The translations under genes were made by a program, and so were the position numbers. The notes under the pieces were generated by a model. That model was not told the DNA's origin, made no database searches, and was given only the letters and a program-made list of their open reading frames with translations. A DNA stretch of 64,000 nt from Rhabditoides inermis (taxonomy: Eukaryota > Nematoda > Chromadorea > Rhabditida > Rhabditidae), in the NCBI GenBank assembly GCA_963966185.1, contig CAWZYM010000410.1, positions 226,001-290,000 on the forward strand, read 5' to 3'. Positions within the stretch are counted from its first letter, which is position 1; every line of letters starts with the position of its first letter. Below, piece after piece: positions 44,289 through 58,500 of the stretch.

Positions 44289-47196
44289 TCGCCCCGGCTG
44301 GGGCTATATAAAATTTGCTATGGTGCTTGTATGTTTGTGTTTCACCACTTGTAGCTCAGACACTATTACACCTACACAGCTCATACTCTAAACTTAACAT
44401 TCTTTTGGTGACCGCATGCAATCGTTTCATTTTCACACTCACACCTCTACTTACCGTATGACTTTACTAACAACTTGACATAGCCTGAAAAAACTATTTA
44501 TTCAAATGCTCAGTCCACGTTTCCATATGAAGTTCCGAAACTCTAAACTTAGACTTGGCACACTATATTGACTTGACACACGTCTCTAGGACTCACTCCG
44601 ATAACTCCTTATATGGGTTTATATAGAATTTCCAAAATTTCAGAAGGACATAACTCAAGACTGAAGAAACATTTCACACTCAAACTACAAACTTGAGATC
44701 AACTAATCACTCTTAACAGACACACAATAGCATAGGTTCCTATCTCATTTCCTTAAATGGGTTCACTGACAACTCGGTCCACTTCTATGTAAACCTACCT
44801 TCAAACTTCATGTTTTGTCATGAAACTTGCACAGTACCATGAAACATGCACTTTATTTACAGTTTTACAGTTTCTTTTAGAAAACCCAGTTCAAAAAAGT
44901 TTTACACCATTTTTCATTTTCTGACAGGATCAATCACGTAAGATGCAAAACGCAAAAACCTTGAATATCTTTGTTAGTTTTGATGACTAAAATTTCAAAC
45001 TTCAGCTGATGATAGAAGACACTTGGCCGTTCACGTCATTTTTATTTCAAATGAAATACTCATTCCGTTTTCAAAATATGAATATTCAAATTTTCGTAGA
45101 AATTTTACATTTTTGATCATAACTTCTTTCTTTTCCAATATCAATTTTTCAAATTTTAATGGTAAATCACTCTCTATGACACAATCAACACAAACACGTA
45201 TGCTTAACTCTACTACTGGAAATAAAAATCATATTTCATGATACTATTACACCTACACAGCTCATACTCCAAACTTAACACTCTTATGGTGACCGCATGC
45301 AATCGTTTCATTTTCACGCTCACAGCTCTACTTACCGTATGACTTTACTAAGAACTTGACATAGCCTGAAATACTTTCCACCCATATGCTCAGTCCATGT
45401 TTCAAGATGTGAATCTCATACTGTAAACTTAGACTTAGCACACTATATTGACTTGACACACGTCACTGGGACTCATTCCGATAACTCCTTATATGGGTTT
45501 ATATTGAATTACCAAAACTTCAGAAGGACATAACTCAAGACTGAAGGAACATTTCACACTCAAACTACAAACTTAAGATCAACTAATCACTCTTAACAGA
45601 CACACAATCGCATAGGTTCCTATCTCATTTCTTTAAATGGGTTCACTAACAACTCGGTACACTTCTATGTAAACCTACCTTCAAACTTCATATTTTGTCA
45701 TGAAAATCGCACAGTAACAAGAAACATGCGTGTTATTTACAGTTTTACAGTTTCATTACGAAAAACCATTTCAAAAAAGTTTTACAGCATTTTTCATTTT
45801 CTGACAGGATCAATCACGTAAGATGCAAAACGCAAAAACCTTGAATATCTTTGTCAGTTTTGAAGACTAAAATTTCAAACTTCAGCTGATAATAGAAGAC
45901 ACTTGGCCGTTCACACCATTTCAATTTCAAATGAAATACTCATTCCGTTTTCAAAATATGAATATTCAAATTTTCGTAGAAATTTTACATTTTTGATCAT
46001 AACTTCTTTCGTTTTCAATATTAATTTTTCAAATTTTTATGGTAAATTACTCTCTATGACACAATCAACACAAACACGTATGCTCAGCTCTATTACTGAA
46101 AATAAAAATCATATTTCATGATTCACTAGATCAACTACAATCCCTTACTATCTAAGAGTTGAGACCTGGATTTTGCACAGTAATTCATAACTCAAAAACT
46201 AATATTTACTGACAAAGATTCAGATTTTTCGCTTCACTGTAGAAGGATTTCATTTTTTCAAAAAACCTCGATTTTCAACTAAATGTGGCTCATTTTTGCA
46301 GTTGAGCATATGGACCGCTGACAGGATCAATCAGGCAAGATGCAAAACATGAAATACAGTACATCTGAGTTTCAACTTCTTAGAAAAATGAATAATTCTC
46401 TCATCCCTTTCACCAATGACACCTTAGGTCCTGAGTACCTGCCAGGTACCATCTCACCTGTGGCCTCTCACCTGTCACCTGAGATAAATCAGCATAAACG
46501 TCAAATTTCACTTTACGACCCTGTAACTTTTGTCTAAATGAGAGTTGACACCTGGATTTTTCTATTTACTTATCACTACCGTAAAACCTTTATTCATGAA
46601 ATATTTCAGATTTGTATTTATTGTTTGAATTTTAATTAATTTTTCAATTTCCGTTTTTTTAATACTCAGAAATGTTATAAAATTTATAACTTTGTTATTT
46701 TTTGAGGTAGAAGGTTCATACTTGGTACAGGTAACAAGTAAATAATTACAATTTTTTAGGTAAACAACTTAAGTAAACAAGTAAACAAAAAAGTAAACAA
46801 CTCCAAATCTCCTGATTTTGATATCTAATCGATACTAAACCTTCAGGAGATTTGAGGTATAGTGTTTACAAGTTATGTAAACAAGTAAACAAAGTTGTAA
46901 ACAATTCCAAAACTAGAGATTTTGATGTCTGATGTGTACTAGAGCCATAGAAGAGTTCAAAGTTAGTGTTAAAAGTCAGGTAAACAAGTAAACAAACATG
47001 TAAACAACTATAAAATTTGAGATTTCGATCTCTGATGTGTACTGGAGCCATAGTAGAGTTTAGGTTTGAAGTGTTGATGATTTGACGCGGAGAGGCGAGC
47101 GCGCCGAAGGCGCGCGAGCCTCGAAGCACAGTGCGGCGGCGAAGCCGCCGCCACTAGCGGGCCGGAGGCGAGCGAAGCGAGCCTCCGGCCCGCTAG
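44289..47196 (+). repeat. Non-autonomous unit 7, copy of composite unit 3
   Basis: 2,908 bp, same length and same internal joint (TCATGATACTATTACACC at about 45241) as unit 3, offset 8,844 bp. It ends with the CTAG palindrome. Confidence 0.88.
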
Positions 47197-49079
47197 TCGC
47201 CCCGGCTGGGGCTATATAAAATTTGCTATGGTCCTTGTGGCTACCTTTTTCACAACATCTAGCTCTGTGACTATTACACCTACACAGCTCATACTCTAAA
47301 CTTAACATTCTTATGGTGACCGCATGCAATCGTTTCTATTTCACGCTCACACCTCTACTTACCGTATGACTTTACTAACAACTTGACATAGCCTGAAAAA
47401 CTTTTCACCCATATGCTCAGTCCATGTTTCAAGATGTGAGTTTCATACTGTAAACTTAGACTTAGCACACTATATTGACTTGACACACGTCACTAGGACT
47501 CATTCCGATAACTCCTTATTTGGGTTTATATAGAATTTCCAAAATTTCCGAAGGACATAACTCAATACTGAAGAAACTTTTCACACTCAAACTACAAACT
47601 TAAGATCAAATAATCATTCTTAACAGACACACATGAGCATAGGTTCATATCTCTTTTCCTTAAATGGGTTCACTAACAACTCGGTCCACTTCTATGTAAA
47701 CCTACCTTCAAACTTTATATTTTGTCATGAAACTTGCACAGTAACATGAAACATGCGTGTTATTTACAGTTTTACATTTTCATTTCAAAAAACCAGTTCA
47801 AAAAAGTTTTACAGCAATTTTCATTTTCTGACAGGATCAATCACGTAAGATGCAAAACGCAAAAACCTTGAATATCTTTGTTTGTTTTGAAGACTAAAAT
47901 TTCAAACTTTAGCTGATGATAGAAGACACTTGGCCGTTCACACCATTTCAATTTCAAATAAAATACTTATTCCGTTTTCAAAATATAAATATTCAAACTT
48001 TCGTAGAAATTTTACATTTTTGATCATAACTTCTTTCGTTTTTGATATTAATTTTTCAAATTTTTATGGTAAATTACTCTCTATAACACAATCAACACAA
48101 ACACGTGTGCTTAACTCTATTACTGAAAATAAAAATCATATTTCATGATTCACTAGATCAACTACAATCCCTTTCTATCTAAGAGTTGAGACCTGGATTT
48201 TGCACAGTAATTCATAACTCAAAAACTAATATTTACTGACAAAATTTCAGATTTTTCGCTTCACTGTAGAAGGATTTCACTTTTTCAAAAAAACCTTCAT
48301 TTTCAACTAAATGTGGCTCATTTTTGCAGTTGAGCATATTGACCGCTGACAGGATCAATCAGGCAAGATGCAAAACGTAAAATACAGTAGATCTAAGTTT
48401 CAACTTCTTAAAAAAAACTAATTTTAATTCTCTCATTCCTTTCACCAATGACACCTTAGGTCCTGAGTACCTGCCAGGTACCGTCTCACCTGTCGCCTCT
48501 CACATGTCACCTGAGATAAATTAGCATAAACTTTAAATTGCACTTTACGACCCTGCAACTTTCGTTTAGATGAGAGTTGACACCTGGATTTTCCTATTTA
48601 ATTATTATTACCGTAATACCTTCATTCATGAATTATTTCACATTTTTTAAAACGTTTCAATTTTATTTTTTTTTCAATTTTCGTCTGTTTGAAACTGAAA
48701 ATTGTACTAAAATTTATATCTCGGTTGGTTTTCAAGGTAGAACGTCCATACTTGGTACAAGTAACAAGAAAACAAGTTCATTTGTTTGGTAAACAACAAC
48801 AGGAAACAAGTAAACAAATAAGTAAACAACTCCAAATCTTCTCATTTTGATGTCTAATCGATACTAAATCAATCGGACATTTACAAAGTAGAGTTTACCA
48901 GTTAGGTAAACAAATAAACAAAGTAGTAAACAACTCCAATACTTGAAATTCCGATGTCTGATGTGTACTAGATCCATAGGAGAGTTCAGATTTGTTTTTT
49001 TGATGAGTTGACGCGGAGAGGCGAGCGCGCCGAAGGCGCGCGAGCCTCGGAGCGCAGTGCGGCGGCGAAGCCGCCGCCA
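47197..49079 (+). repeat. Non-autonomous unit 8, copy of unit 6
   Basis: 1,883 bp, again ending at CCGCCA without the palindrome. Units 6-7 and the start of 8 define a higher-order period of 4,791 bp. Confidence 0.88.
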
Positions 49080-51205
49080 TCGCCCTGGCAGGGCTATATA
49101 AAATTTGCTATGACGGGTGTGGCTACCTTTTTCACAGCATCTAGCTCAGTGACTATTACACCTACACAGCTCATACTCCAAACTTAACACTCTTATGGTG
49201 ACCGCATGCAATCGTTTCATTTTCACGCTCACAGCTCTACTTACCGTATGACTTTACTAAGAACTTGACATAGCCTGAAAAACTTTTCACCCATATGCTC
49301 AGTCCATGTTTTAAGATGTGAATCTCATACTGTAAACTTAGACTTAGCACACTATATTGACTTGACACACGTCTTTAGGACTCATTCCGATAACTCCTTT
49401 TATGGGTTTATATAGAATTTCCAAAATTTCAGAAGGACATAACTCAAGACTGAAGAAACATTTCACACTCAAACTACAAACTTGAGATCAACTAATCACT
49501 CTTAACAGACACACAATAGCATAGGTTCCTATCTCATTTCCTTAAATGGGTTCACTGACAACTCGGTCCACTTCTATGTAAACCTACCTTCAAACTTCAT
49601 GTTTTGTCATGAAACTTGCACAGTAACATAAAACATGCATGTTATTCACAGTTTTACAGTTTCATTTTCAAATACCAGTTCAAAAAAGTTTTACACCATT
49701 TTTCATTTTCTGACAGGATCAATCACGTAAGATGCAAAACGCAAAAACCTTGAATATCTTTGTTAGTTTTGAAGACTAAATTTTCAAACTACAGCTGATG
49801 ATAGAAGACACTTGGCCGTTCACACCATTTCAATTTCAAATAAAATACTCATTCCGTTTTCAAAATATGAATATTCAAATTTTCGTAGAAATTTTATATT
49901 TTTGATCATAACTTCTTTCTTTTCCAATATTAACTTTTCAAATTTTTATGGTAAATCACTCTCTATGACACAATCAACACAAACACGTATGCTTAACTCT
50001 ATTACTGAAAATAAAAATCATATTTCATGATTCACTAGATCAACTACAATCCCTTACTATATAAGCGTTGAGACCTGGATTTTACACAGTAATTCATAAC
50101 TCAAAAACTAATATTTACTGACAAAGATTCAGATTTTTCGCTTCACTGTAGAAGGATTTCACTTTTTCAAAAACCTTGATTTTCAACTAAATGTGGCTCA
50201 TTTTTGCAGTTGAGCATATTGACCGCTGACAGGATCAATCAGGCAAGATGCAAAACGTAAAATACAGTACAACTATGTTTCAACTTCTTAGAAAAACTAT
50301 TTTTAATTCTCTCATTTCTTTCACCAATGACACCTTAAGTCCTGGGTACCTGCCAGGTACCGTCTCACCTGTCGCCTCTCACATGTCACCTGAGATAAAT
50401 TAGCAAAAACTTCAAATTTCACTTTACGACCCTGTAACTTTCGTCTAGATGAGAGTTGACACCTGGATTTTCCTATTTAATTATCACTACCGTAATACCT
50501 TTAATCATGAATTATTTTTATTAAGTGTTTGAATTTTAATTAATTTTTCAATTTCGACTTTTTTAATACTCAGAAATGTTATAAAATTTATAACTTTGTT
50601 ATTTTTTGATGTAAAAGACTCATACTTGGTACAGGTTACAAGTAAACAACTACAATTTTTAGGTAAATAACTTAAGGTAAACAAGTAAACAAAAAAGTAA
50701 ACAACCCAAAATCTCCTGATTTTGATATCTAATCGATACTAAACCTTCAGGAGAGTTAACGTATAGTGTTTACAAGTCAGGTAAACAAGTAAACAAAATA
50801 GTAAACAACTCAAAAAGTGGAGATTTTGATGTCTGATGTGTACTAGACCCATAGTTCAATTCATATCTTATGTTTACATGATAAGTAAACAAGTAAACAA
50901 AATTGTAAACAACAGATAAATTGGAGATTTTGATGACTAAACTGTACAAGACTCCTGTGACAGTTCAACAGTAAAGTTTACAAGTCAGGTAAACAAGTAA
51001 ACAAAAACGTAAACAACTTCAAAACTTTAGATTTCGATGTCTGATGTGTACTAGACCCATAGGAGAATTCAGATTTGAAGTTTTGATGAGTTGACGCAAA
51101 GAGGCGAGCGCGCCGAAGGCGCGCGAGCCTCGAAGCGCAGTGCGGCGGCGAAGCCGCCGCCACTAGCGGGCCGGAGGCGAGCGCAGCGAGCCTCCGGCCC
51201 GCTAG
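49080..51205 (+). repeat. Non-autonomous unit 9 (2,126 bp)
   Basis: 5' terminus TCGCCCTGGCAGGGC, preceded by A. It is more diverged than units 3-8 and ends with the palindrome, whose loop side has one change (GCGCAGCGA). Confidence 0.85.
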
Positions 51206-53232
51206 TCGCCCTGGCTGGGCTATATAAAATTTGCTATGGTCCTTGTGGCTACCTTTTTCACAGCATCTAGCTCAGTGACTATTACACCTACACAGCTCAT
51301 ACTCTAAACTTAACATTCTTCTGGTGACCGCATGCAATCGTTTCTATTTCACGCTCACAGCTCTACTTACCGTATGACTTCACTAACAACTTGACATAGC
51401 CTGAAAAACTTTTCACTCATATGCTCAAGCCATGTTTCAAGATGTGAATCTCATACTGTAAACTTAGACTCAGCACACTATAATGACTTGACACACGTCA
51501 CTAGGACTCATTCCGATAACTCCTTTTATGGGTTTATATAGAATTTCCAAAATTTCAGAAGGACATAACTCAAGACTGAAGAGACATGTCACACTAAAAC
51601 TACAAACTTAAGATCAACTAATCACTCTTAACAGACACACATTAGCATAGGTTCCTATCTAATTTCTTTAAATGGGTTCACTAACAACTCGGTCCACTTC
51701 TATGTAAACCTACCTTCAAACTTTATATTTTGTCATGCAACTTGCACAGTAACATGAAACATGCATGGTATTTACAGTTTTACAGTTTCGTGTTGAAATG
51801 CCAGTTCAAAAAAGTTTTACAGCATTTTTCATTTTCTGACAGGATCAATCACATAAGATGCAAAACGCAAAAACCTTGAATATCTTTGTTAGTTTTGAAG
51901 ACTAAAATTTCAAACTTCAGCTGATGATAGAAGACACTTGGCCGTTCACACCATTTCAATTTCAAATGAAATACTTATTCCGTTTTCAAAATATAAATAT
52001 TCAAATTTTCGTAGAAATTTTACATTTTTGATCATAACTTCTTTCGTTTTCAATATTAATTTTTCAAACTTTTATGGTAAATCACTTTCTTTGACACAAG
52101 TAACACAAACACGTATGCTCAACTCTATTACTGAAAATAAAAATCATATTTCATGAATCACTAGATCAACTACATTCCCTTACTATATAAGAGTTGAGAC
52201 CTGGATTTTACACAGTAATTCATAACTCAAAAACTAATGTTTACTGACAAAGTTTCAGATTTTTCGCTTCACTGTGGAAGGATTTCACTTTTTCAAAAAA
52301 ACCTTGATTTTCAACTAAATGTGGCTCATTTTTGCAGTTGAGCATATTGACCGCTGACAGGATCAATCAGGCAAGATGCAAAACGTAAAATACAGTACAA
52401 CTATGTTTCAACTTCTTAGAAAAATGATTAATTATCTCATCCCTTCCACCAATGACACCTTAGGTTCTGAGTACCTGCCAGGTACCATCTCACCTGTCGC
52501 CTCTCACCTGAGATAAAATTAGCATAAACTTCGAATTTCACTTCACGACTCCGTGACTTTTGTCTAGATGAGAGTTGACACCTGCATTTTCTAATTTAAT
52601 TATCGCTACTTACCGTGATACCTATATTCATGAATTATTTCAGATTTTTATTAAGTGTTTGAATTTTAATTTATTTTTCAATTTCGATTTTTTTAATACT
52701 CAGAAATGGTATAAAAATTTATAACTTTGTTATTTTTAGAGGTAGAATGTTCATTCTTGGTACAGGTAACAAGTAAACAATTACAATTTTTTATGTTAAC
52801 AACTTAGGTAAACAAGTAAACAAAAAAGTAAACAACTCAAAATCTCCTGATTTTGATATCTAATCGATAATAAACCTTCAGGAGAGTTAAGGTATAGTGT
52901 TTACAAGTCAGGTAAACAAGTAAACAAAATTGTAAACAACTCCAAAAGTGAAGATTCTGATGTCTGATGTGTACTAGACCCATAGTAGAGTTCATATCTG
53001 ATGTTTACATAATGAGTAAACAAGTAAACAAAAACGTGAACAACTTCAAAACTACAGATTTCGATGTCTGATGTGTACTAGACCCATAGGAGAATTCAGA
53101 TTTGAAGTTTTTATGAGTTGACGCGGAGAGGCGAGCGCGCCGAAGGCGCGCGAGCCTCGGAGCGCAGTGCGGCGGCGAAGCCGCCGCCACTAGCGGGCCG
53201 GAGGCGAGCGAAGCGAGCCTCCGGCCCGCTAG
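51206..53232 (+). repeat. Non-autonomous unit 10 (2,027 bp)
   Basis: 5' terminus TCGCCCTGGCTGGGC, where the hairpin stem is GCCC/GGGC. It ends with the complete hairpin series and CTAG. Confidence 0.85.
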
Positions 53233-55262
53233 TCGCCTGGCCGGCCTATATAAAATTTGCTATGGTCGTTGTATATCTGTCGGTCACAACATGTAGCTCA
53301 GTGACTATTACACCTACACAGCTCATACTCTAAACTTAACATTCTTATGGTGACCGCATGCAATCGTTTCATTTTCACACACACACCTCTACTTACCGTA
53401 TGACTTTACTAACAACTTGACATAGCCTGAAAAAACTATTTATCCAAATGCTCAGTCCACGTTTCTATATGAAGTTCCGAAACTCCAAACTTAGACTTAG
53501 CACAATATAGTGACTAGGCACAAGTCACTAGGACTCATTCCGATAACTCCTTATATGGGTTTATATAGAATTTGCAAAATTCTAGAAGAACATAACTCAA
53601 TACTGAAGAAACTTTTCACACTCAAACTACAAACTTAAAATCAACTAATCACTCTTAACAGACACACATTAGCATAGGTTCCTATCTAATTTCCTTAAAT
53701 GGGTTCACTAACAACTCGGTTCGCTTCTATGTAAACCTACCTTCAAACTTCATATTTTTTCATGAAACTTGCACAGTAACATGAAACACGCGTTTTATTT
53801 ACAGTTTTACAGTTTCATTTCAAAAAACCAGTTCAAAAAAGTTTTACAGCAATTTTCATTTTCTGACAGGATCAATCACGTAAGATGCAAAACGCAAAAA
53901 CCTTGAATATCTTTGTTTGTTTTGAAGACTAAAATTTCAAACTTCAGCTGATGATAGAAGACACTTGGCCGTTCACACCATTTCAATTTCAAATGAAATA
54001 CTCATTCCGTTTTCAAAATATGAATAATCAAATTTTTATGGAAATTTTAGATTTTTGATCATAACTTCTTTCGTTTTCAATATTAATTTTTCAAATTTTT
54101 ATGGTAAATCACTCTCTATGACACAATCAACAAAAACACGTATGCTCAACTCTATTACTGAAAATAAAAATCATATTTCATGATTCACTAGATCAACTAC
54201 AATCCCTTACTATCTAAGAGTTGAGACCTGGATTTGGCACAGTAATTCATAACTCAAAAACTAATATTTACTGACAAAGATTCAGATTTTTCGCTTCACT
54301 GTGGAAGGATTTCACTTTTTCAAAAAACCTTGATTTTCAACAAAATGTGGCTCATTTTTGCAGTTGAGCATATTGACCGCTGACAGGATCAATCAGGCAA
54401 GATGCAAAACGTAAAATACAGTAGATCCAAGTTTCAACTTCTTTGAAAAACTATTTTTAATTCTCTCATTCCTTTCACCAATGACACCTTAGGTCCTGAG
54501 TACCTGCCAGGTACCGTCTCACCTGTCGCCTCTCACATGTCACCTGAGATAAATTAGCATAAACTTCAAATCTCACTTTACGACCCTGTAACTTTCGTCT
54601 AGATGAGAGTTGGCACCTGGATTTTCCTATTTAATTATCACTACCGTAATACCTTCGTTCATGAATTATTTCAGATTTGTATTTAATGTTTGAATATTAA
54701 TTAATTTTTCAATTTCCGCCTTTTTAATACTCAGAAATGTTATAAAATTTATAACTTTGTTATTTTTTGAGGTAGAAGGTTCATACTTGGTACAGGTAAC
54801 AAGTAAATAATTACAATTTTTTAGGTAAACAACTCAGGTCAACAAGTAAAAAAAAAAGTAAACAACTCCAAATCTCCTGATTTTGATATCTAATCGATAC
54901 TAAACCTTCATGAGAGTTTAGGTATAGTGTTTACAAGTCATGTAAACAAGTAAACAAAACTGTAAACAAGTCCGAAACTGTAGATTTTGATATCTAAAGT
55001 GTACTAGACTCAATGAAGAGTTTGTATCTGATGTTTACATGACAAGTAAACAAGTAAACAAAGTTGTAAACAACTCCAAAACTAGAGATTTTGATGTCTC
55101 ATGTGTACTAGACCCATAGGAGAATTCAGATTTGAAGTTTTGATGAGTTAACGCGGAGAGGCGAGCGCGCCGAAGGCGCGCGAGCCTCGGAGCGCAGTGC
55201 GGCGGCGAAGCCGCCGCCACTAGCGGGCCGGAGGCGAGCGAAGCGAGCCTCCGGCCCGCTAG
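53233..55262 (+). repeat. Non-autonomous unit 11 (2,030 bp)
   Basis: 5' terminus TCGCCTGGCCGGCC, a third stem variant, then TATATAAAA. It ends with the complete CTAG palindrome. Confidence 0.85.
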
Positions 55263-56209
55263 TCGCCCTGGCAGGGCTATATAAAATTTGCTATGGTACG
55301 TGTCTGTCGTTCCGGGCACGTATCTCAAGTCCCAAAGTACCAATCCGACTCAACTCGAGACGTTTTCATCGGTCCCTCGACCGCACGCAATCGTTCTATT
55401 TTCGTTCACCTAGCTCACCTGTACAGGTAGATACACCTGTCGGAAGAAATTTGAATTTTCTGAAGGGGGGACCACATGGATTTTGAAATTTTTGAAATTT
55501 TTGTTTTCAATTCTCTCATCCCTTTAACCAATGACACCCTCGGTCCTAAGTACCTGCCAGGTACCGTCACACCTGTCACCTGTCATCTCTCACCTGAGAT
55601 AAATTAGCATAAACTTCAAATTTCACTTTACGACCCCGTAACTTTCGTCTAGGTGAGAGTTGACACCTGGATTTTCTTATTTAATTATCACTACCGTCTT
55701 ACATTTATTCATGAATTATTTCAGATTTTTATTTAATGTTTGAATTTTATTTAATTTTTCAATTTTCGCCTTTTTCAATACTCAAAAATAATCTAAAATT
55801 AATAACTCGGTTAGTTTTCAAGGTAGAGGACTCAAACTTGGTACAAGTAACCAGAAAACAAGTTGAATTTTTTTGGTAAACAACAACAGTAAACAAGTAA
55901 ACAAACAAGTAAACAACTCCAAATCTTCTGATTTTGATGTCTAATCGATACTAAATCAATCGGAGGGTTACGAAGTAGTGTTTACCAAATAGGTAAACAA
56001 ATAAACAAAATAGTAAACAACTCCAATACTTGAGATTTCGATGTCTGATGTGTACTATACCCATAGGAGAGTTCACATTTGAAGTTTTGATGAGTTGACG
56101 CGGAGAGGCGAGCGCGCCGAAGGCGCGCGAGCCTCGAAGCGTAGTGCGGCGGCGAAGCCGCCGCCACTAGCGGGCCGGAGGCGAGCGAAGCGAGCCTCCG
56201 GCCCGCTAG
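55263..56209 (+). repeat. Short non-autonomous unit 12 (947 bp)
   Basis: Keeps the TCGCCCTGGCAGGG/TATATAAAA start, then has a different early body (ACGTGTCTGTCGTTCC). It rejoins the common sequence near 55500 (TTTTCAATTCTCTCATCCC). It ends in the hairpin series with CTAG. Confidence 0.85.
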
Positions 56210-57507
56210 TCGCCCCTCTCCCCCCCTAAAATTTCCTATGGTGTCTGTCTGTCGGTATGTCAGTCGAGGTACAGCTCTAACGGAACGAGACTCACAGATG
56301 CCCTTTTGAAGTTAAGGTTCTATGGTCCCTGGGATGTCACCGTAAATCACACATCTCATTTGCATATCTCCTTATATGGGTTCACTAACAACTCTGGACT
56401 TAGAATCTGAAATTTGTGACTTTTCTATATGAACTCTGTCAGTTTTAGACCTAGACACTTGATACTTGGTACAAGTAACAAGTAAACAAGTTCGAAATTT
56501 TGGTAAACAACAACAGTAAACAAGTAAACAAATAAGTAAACAACTCCAAATCTCATTTTTAAGGTATCTAACGTGTACTATACCAAGTACTGAGTTCATA
56601 TTTGTTGTTTACAAGTGAAGTAAACAAGTAAACAAGTTTGTGAACAACTCAGAAATGTGTTTTTAGGTCTCTAACATATAGTACACAAAGTACAGAGTTT
56701 GATTTTGTTGTTTATTTGGCATGTAAACAAGTAAACAAAAAAGTAAACAAGTACAAATCTCATTTTAAAGTTATCTAACGTGTACTAGACCAAGTACTGA
56801 GTTCATATTCGTTGTTTACAAGTGAAGTAAACAAGTAAACAAAAAAGTAAACGAGTACAAATCTCATTTTAGAGCTGTCTAGCGTGTACTATACCAAGTA
56901 CTGAGTTCAGAATTGTTGTTTGAAATTATGTTATGAGTATATATTTAGAGGTTTTAGAGCGGAAAGGCGAGCGCGCCGAAGGCGCGCGAGCCTTGGAGCA
57001 AACGCGGCGCGAAGCGCCGCCACTAGCGGCCGGAGGCGAGCTTTTCAAGGTAGACACTTCATACTCATACCATAACAAGAGTACACAAGTACATTTTTGT
57101 TAGTAAACACCTCATGTCAACAAGTAAACAAAGAAGTAAACAACACAAAATTTCATTTCAGAAGTATCTAACGTGTACTAGACCATGTAGTGAGTTCAAA
57201 TTTGCTGTTCACATGAAAAGTAAACAAGTAAACAAACTTGTAAACAACTCCGAATCTCATTTTAAAGGTATCTAACGTGTACTAGACCAAGTACTGAATT
57301 CATAATTGTTGTCTACAAGTGAAGTAAACAAATAAACAAGTTTGTAAACAATTCAGAAATGTGTTAAAACGTCTCTAACATGTAGTAGTAGAACGTCTCT
57401 AACATGTAGTAGTAGATTTGAATTATGATTTCAGTTTTGATGTTTGAGTGTTGAGGCCGCCGAAGGCGGCCCTAGCCCGAGCGGCGCGCCAGCGCCGCTC
57501 GGGCTAG
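56210..57507 (+). repeat. Diverged unit 13, second subfamily (1,298 bp)
   Basis: Starts TCGCCCCTCTCCCCCCCTAA then AATTTCCTATGG: TC and the AAAATTT...CTATG part are kept but the hairpin and TATA are gone. An inner truncated hairpin set ends at about 57037. The 3' end has a different palindrome, CTAGCCCGAGCGGCGC paired with its complement, at 57472-57507. Confidence 0.8.
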
Positions 57508-58470
57508 TCGCCTCTCTCCCCCCCTAAAATTTCCTATTGCGTTTGTCTGTCGGTTGAGGTACAGCTCTTACGGAACAAGACTCACGGATGCCCTTTCACA
57601 GTTAAGGTTCTATGGTCCGTGGGATGTCAGCATAAATCAGACAGCTCATTAGCATATCTCCTTATATGGGTTCTACGAGAGGGACTTTGGACTTTGACTC
57701 AAAAACACACTTTTCACTATAACTCAACAACGAATTGAGGTAGACAGTTCATATTCACACCATACAACAACCTAACTAAGACAAAACTTTTAGTAAACAT
57801 ATTATGTAAACAAGTAAACAAGTAAACAAATTATGTAAACAATCTCGGAAACCTTAATAACTTTGTTAGTTTTCAAGGTAGACACTTCATACTCATACCA
57901 TAACACGAGTACACAAGTACATTTATGATAGTAAACAACTCATGTCAACAAGTAAACAAAGAAGTAAACAACACAAAATTTCATTTCAGAGGTATCTTCA
58001 CATGAAAAGTAAACAAGTAAACAAACTTGTAAACAACTCCGAATCTCATTTTAAAGGTATCTAACGTGTACTAGACCAAGTACTGAGTTCATATTTGTTG
58101 TCTACAAGTGAAGTAAACAAATAAACAAGTTTGTTAACAACTGTGTTCAAACGTTTCTAACATGTAGTACACAAAGTACTCAGTTCGAGTTTACTGTTTA
58201 TTATGTAAACAAGTGAATAAAAAAGTAAACAAGTACAAATCTCATATTACAGCTGTTTAGCGTGTACTACACCAAGTACTCAGTTCATATGTGTACTAGA
58301 CCGGGTACTGAGTTCAGAGTTGTTGTTTAAAGTTACGTTATGAGTATATGTTTTAGGGTTATACAGCGGAAAGGCGAGCGCGCCGAAGGCGCGCGAGCCT
58401 TGGAGCAAACGCGGCGCGAAGCGCCGCCACTAGCGGCCGGAGGCGAGCGAAGCGAGCCTCCGGCCGCTAG
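57508..58470 (+). repeat. Diverged unit 14, second subfamily (963 bp)
   Basis: Starts TCGCCTCTCTCCCCCCCTAA. It is dominated by GTAAACAA subrepeats. It ends with GCGGCGC-GAA-GCGCCGC and a 41-bp palindrome 58430-58470, shortened by one pair on both arms (CTAGCGGCC/GGCCGCTAG). Confidence 0.8.
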
Positions 58471-58500
58471 TCGCCCCGGCTGGGGCTATATAAAATTTGC
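58471..58500 (+). promoter_or_regulatory. Helitron 5' terminal hairpin plus TATA-like box
   Basis: TC, then GCCCC-GGCT-GGGGC, then TATATAAAA at 58487-58495. The same arrangement begins most array units. The TATA-like box is 16 bases from the end, so transcription could start inside the element; the hairpin may be a Rep recognition structure. Both roles are inferred. Confidence 0.6.

Noticed and set aside
31134..58470. Plain centromeric-type satellite without mobile origin
   Set aside because: Unit ends coincide with Helitron-like termini, unit lengths vary widely, and an autonomous copy shares the same 5' end.
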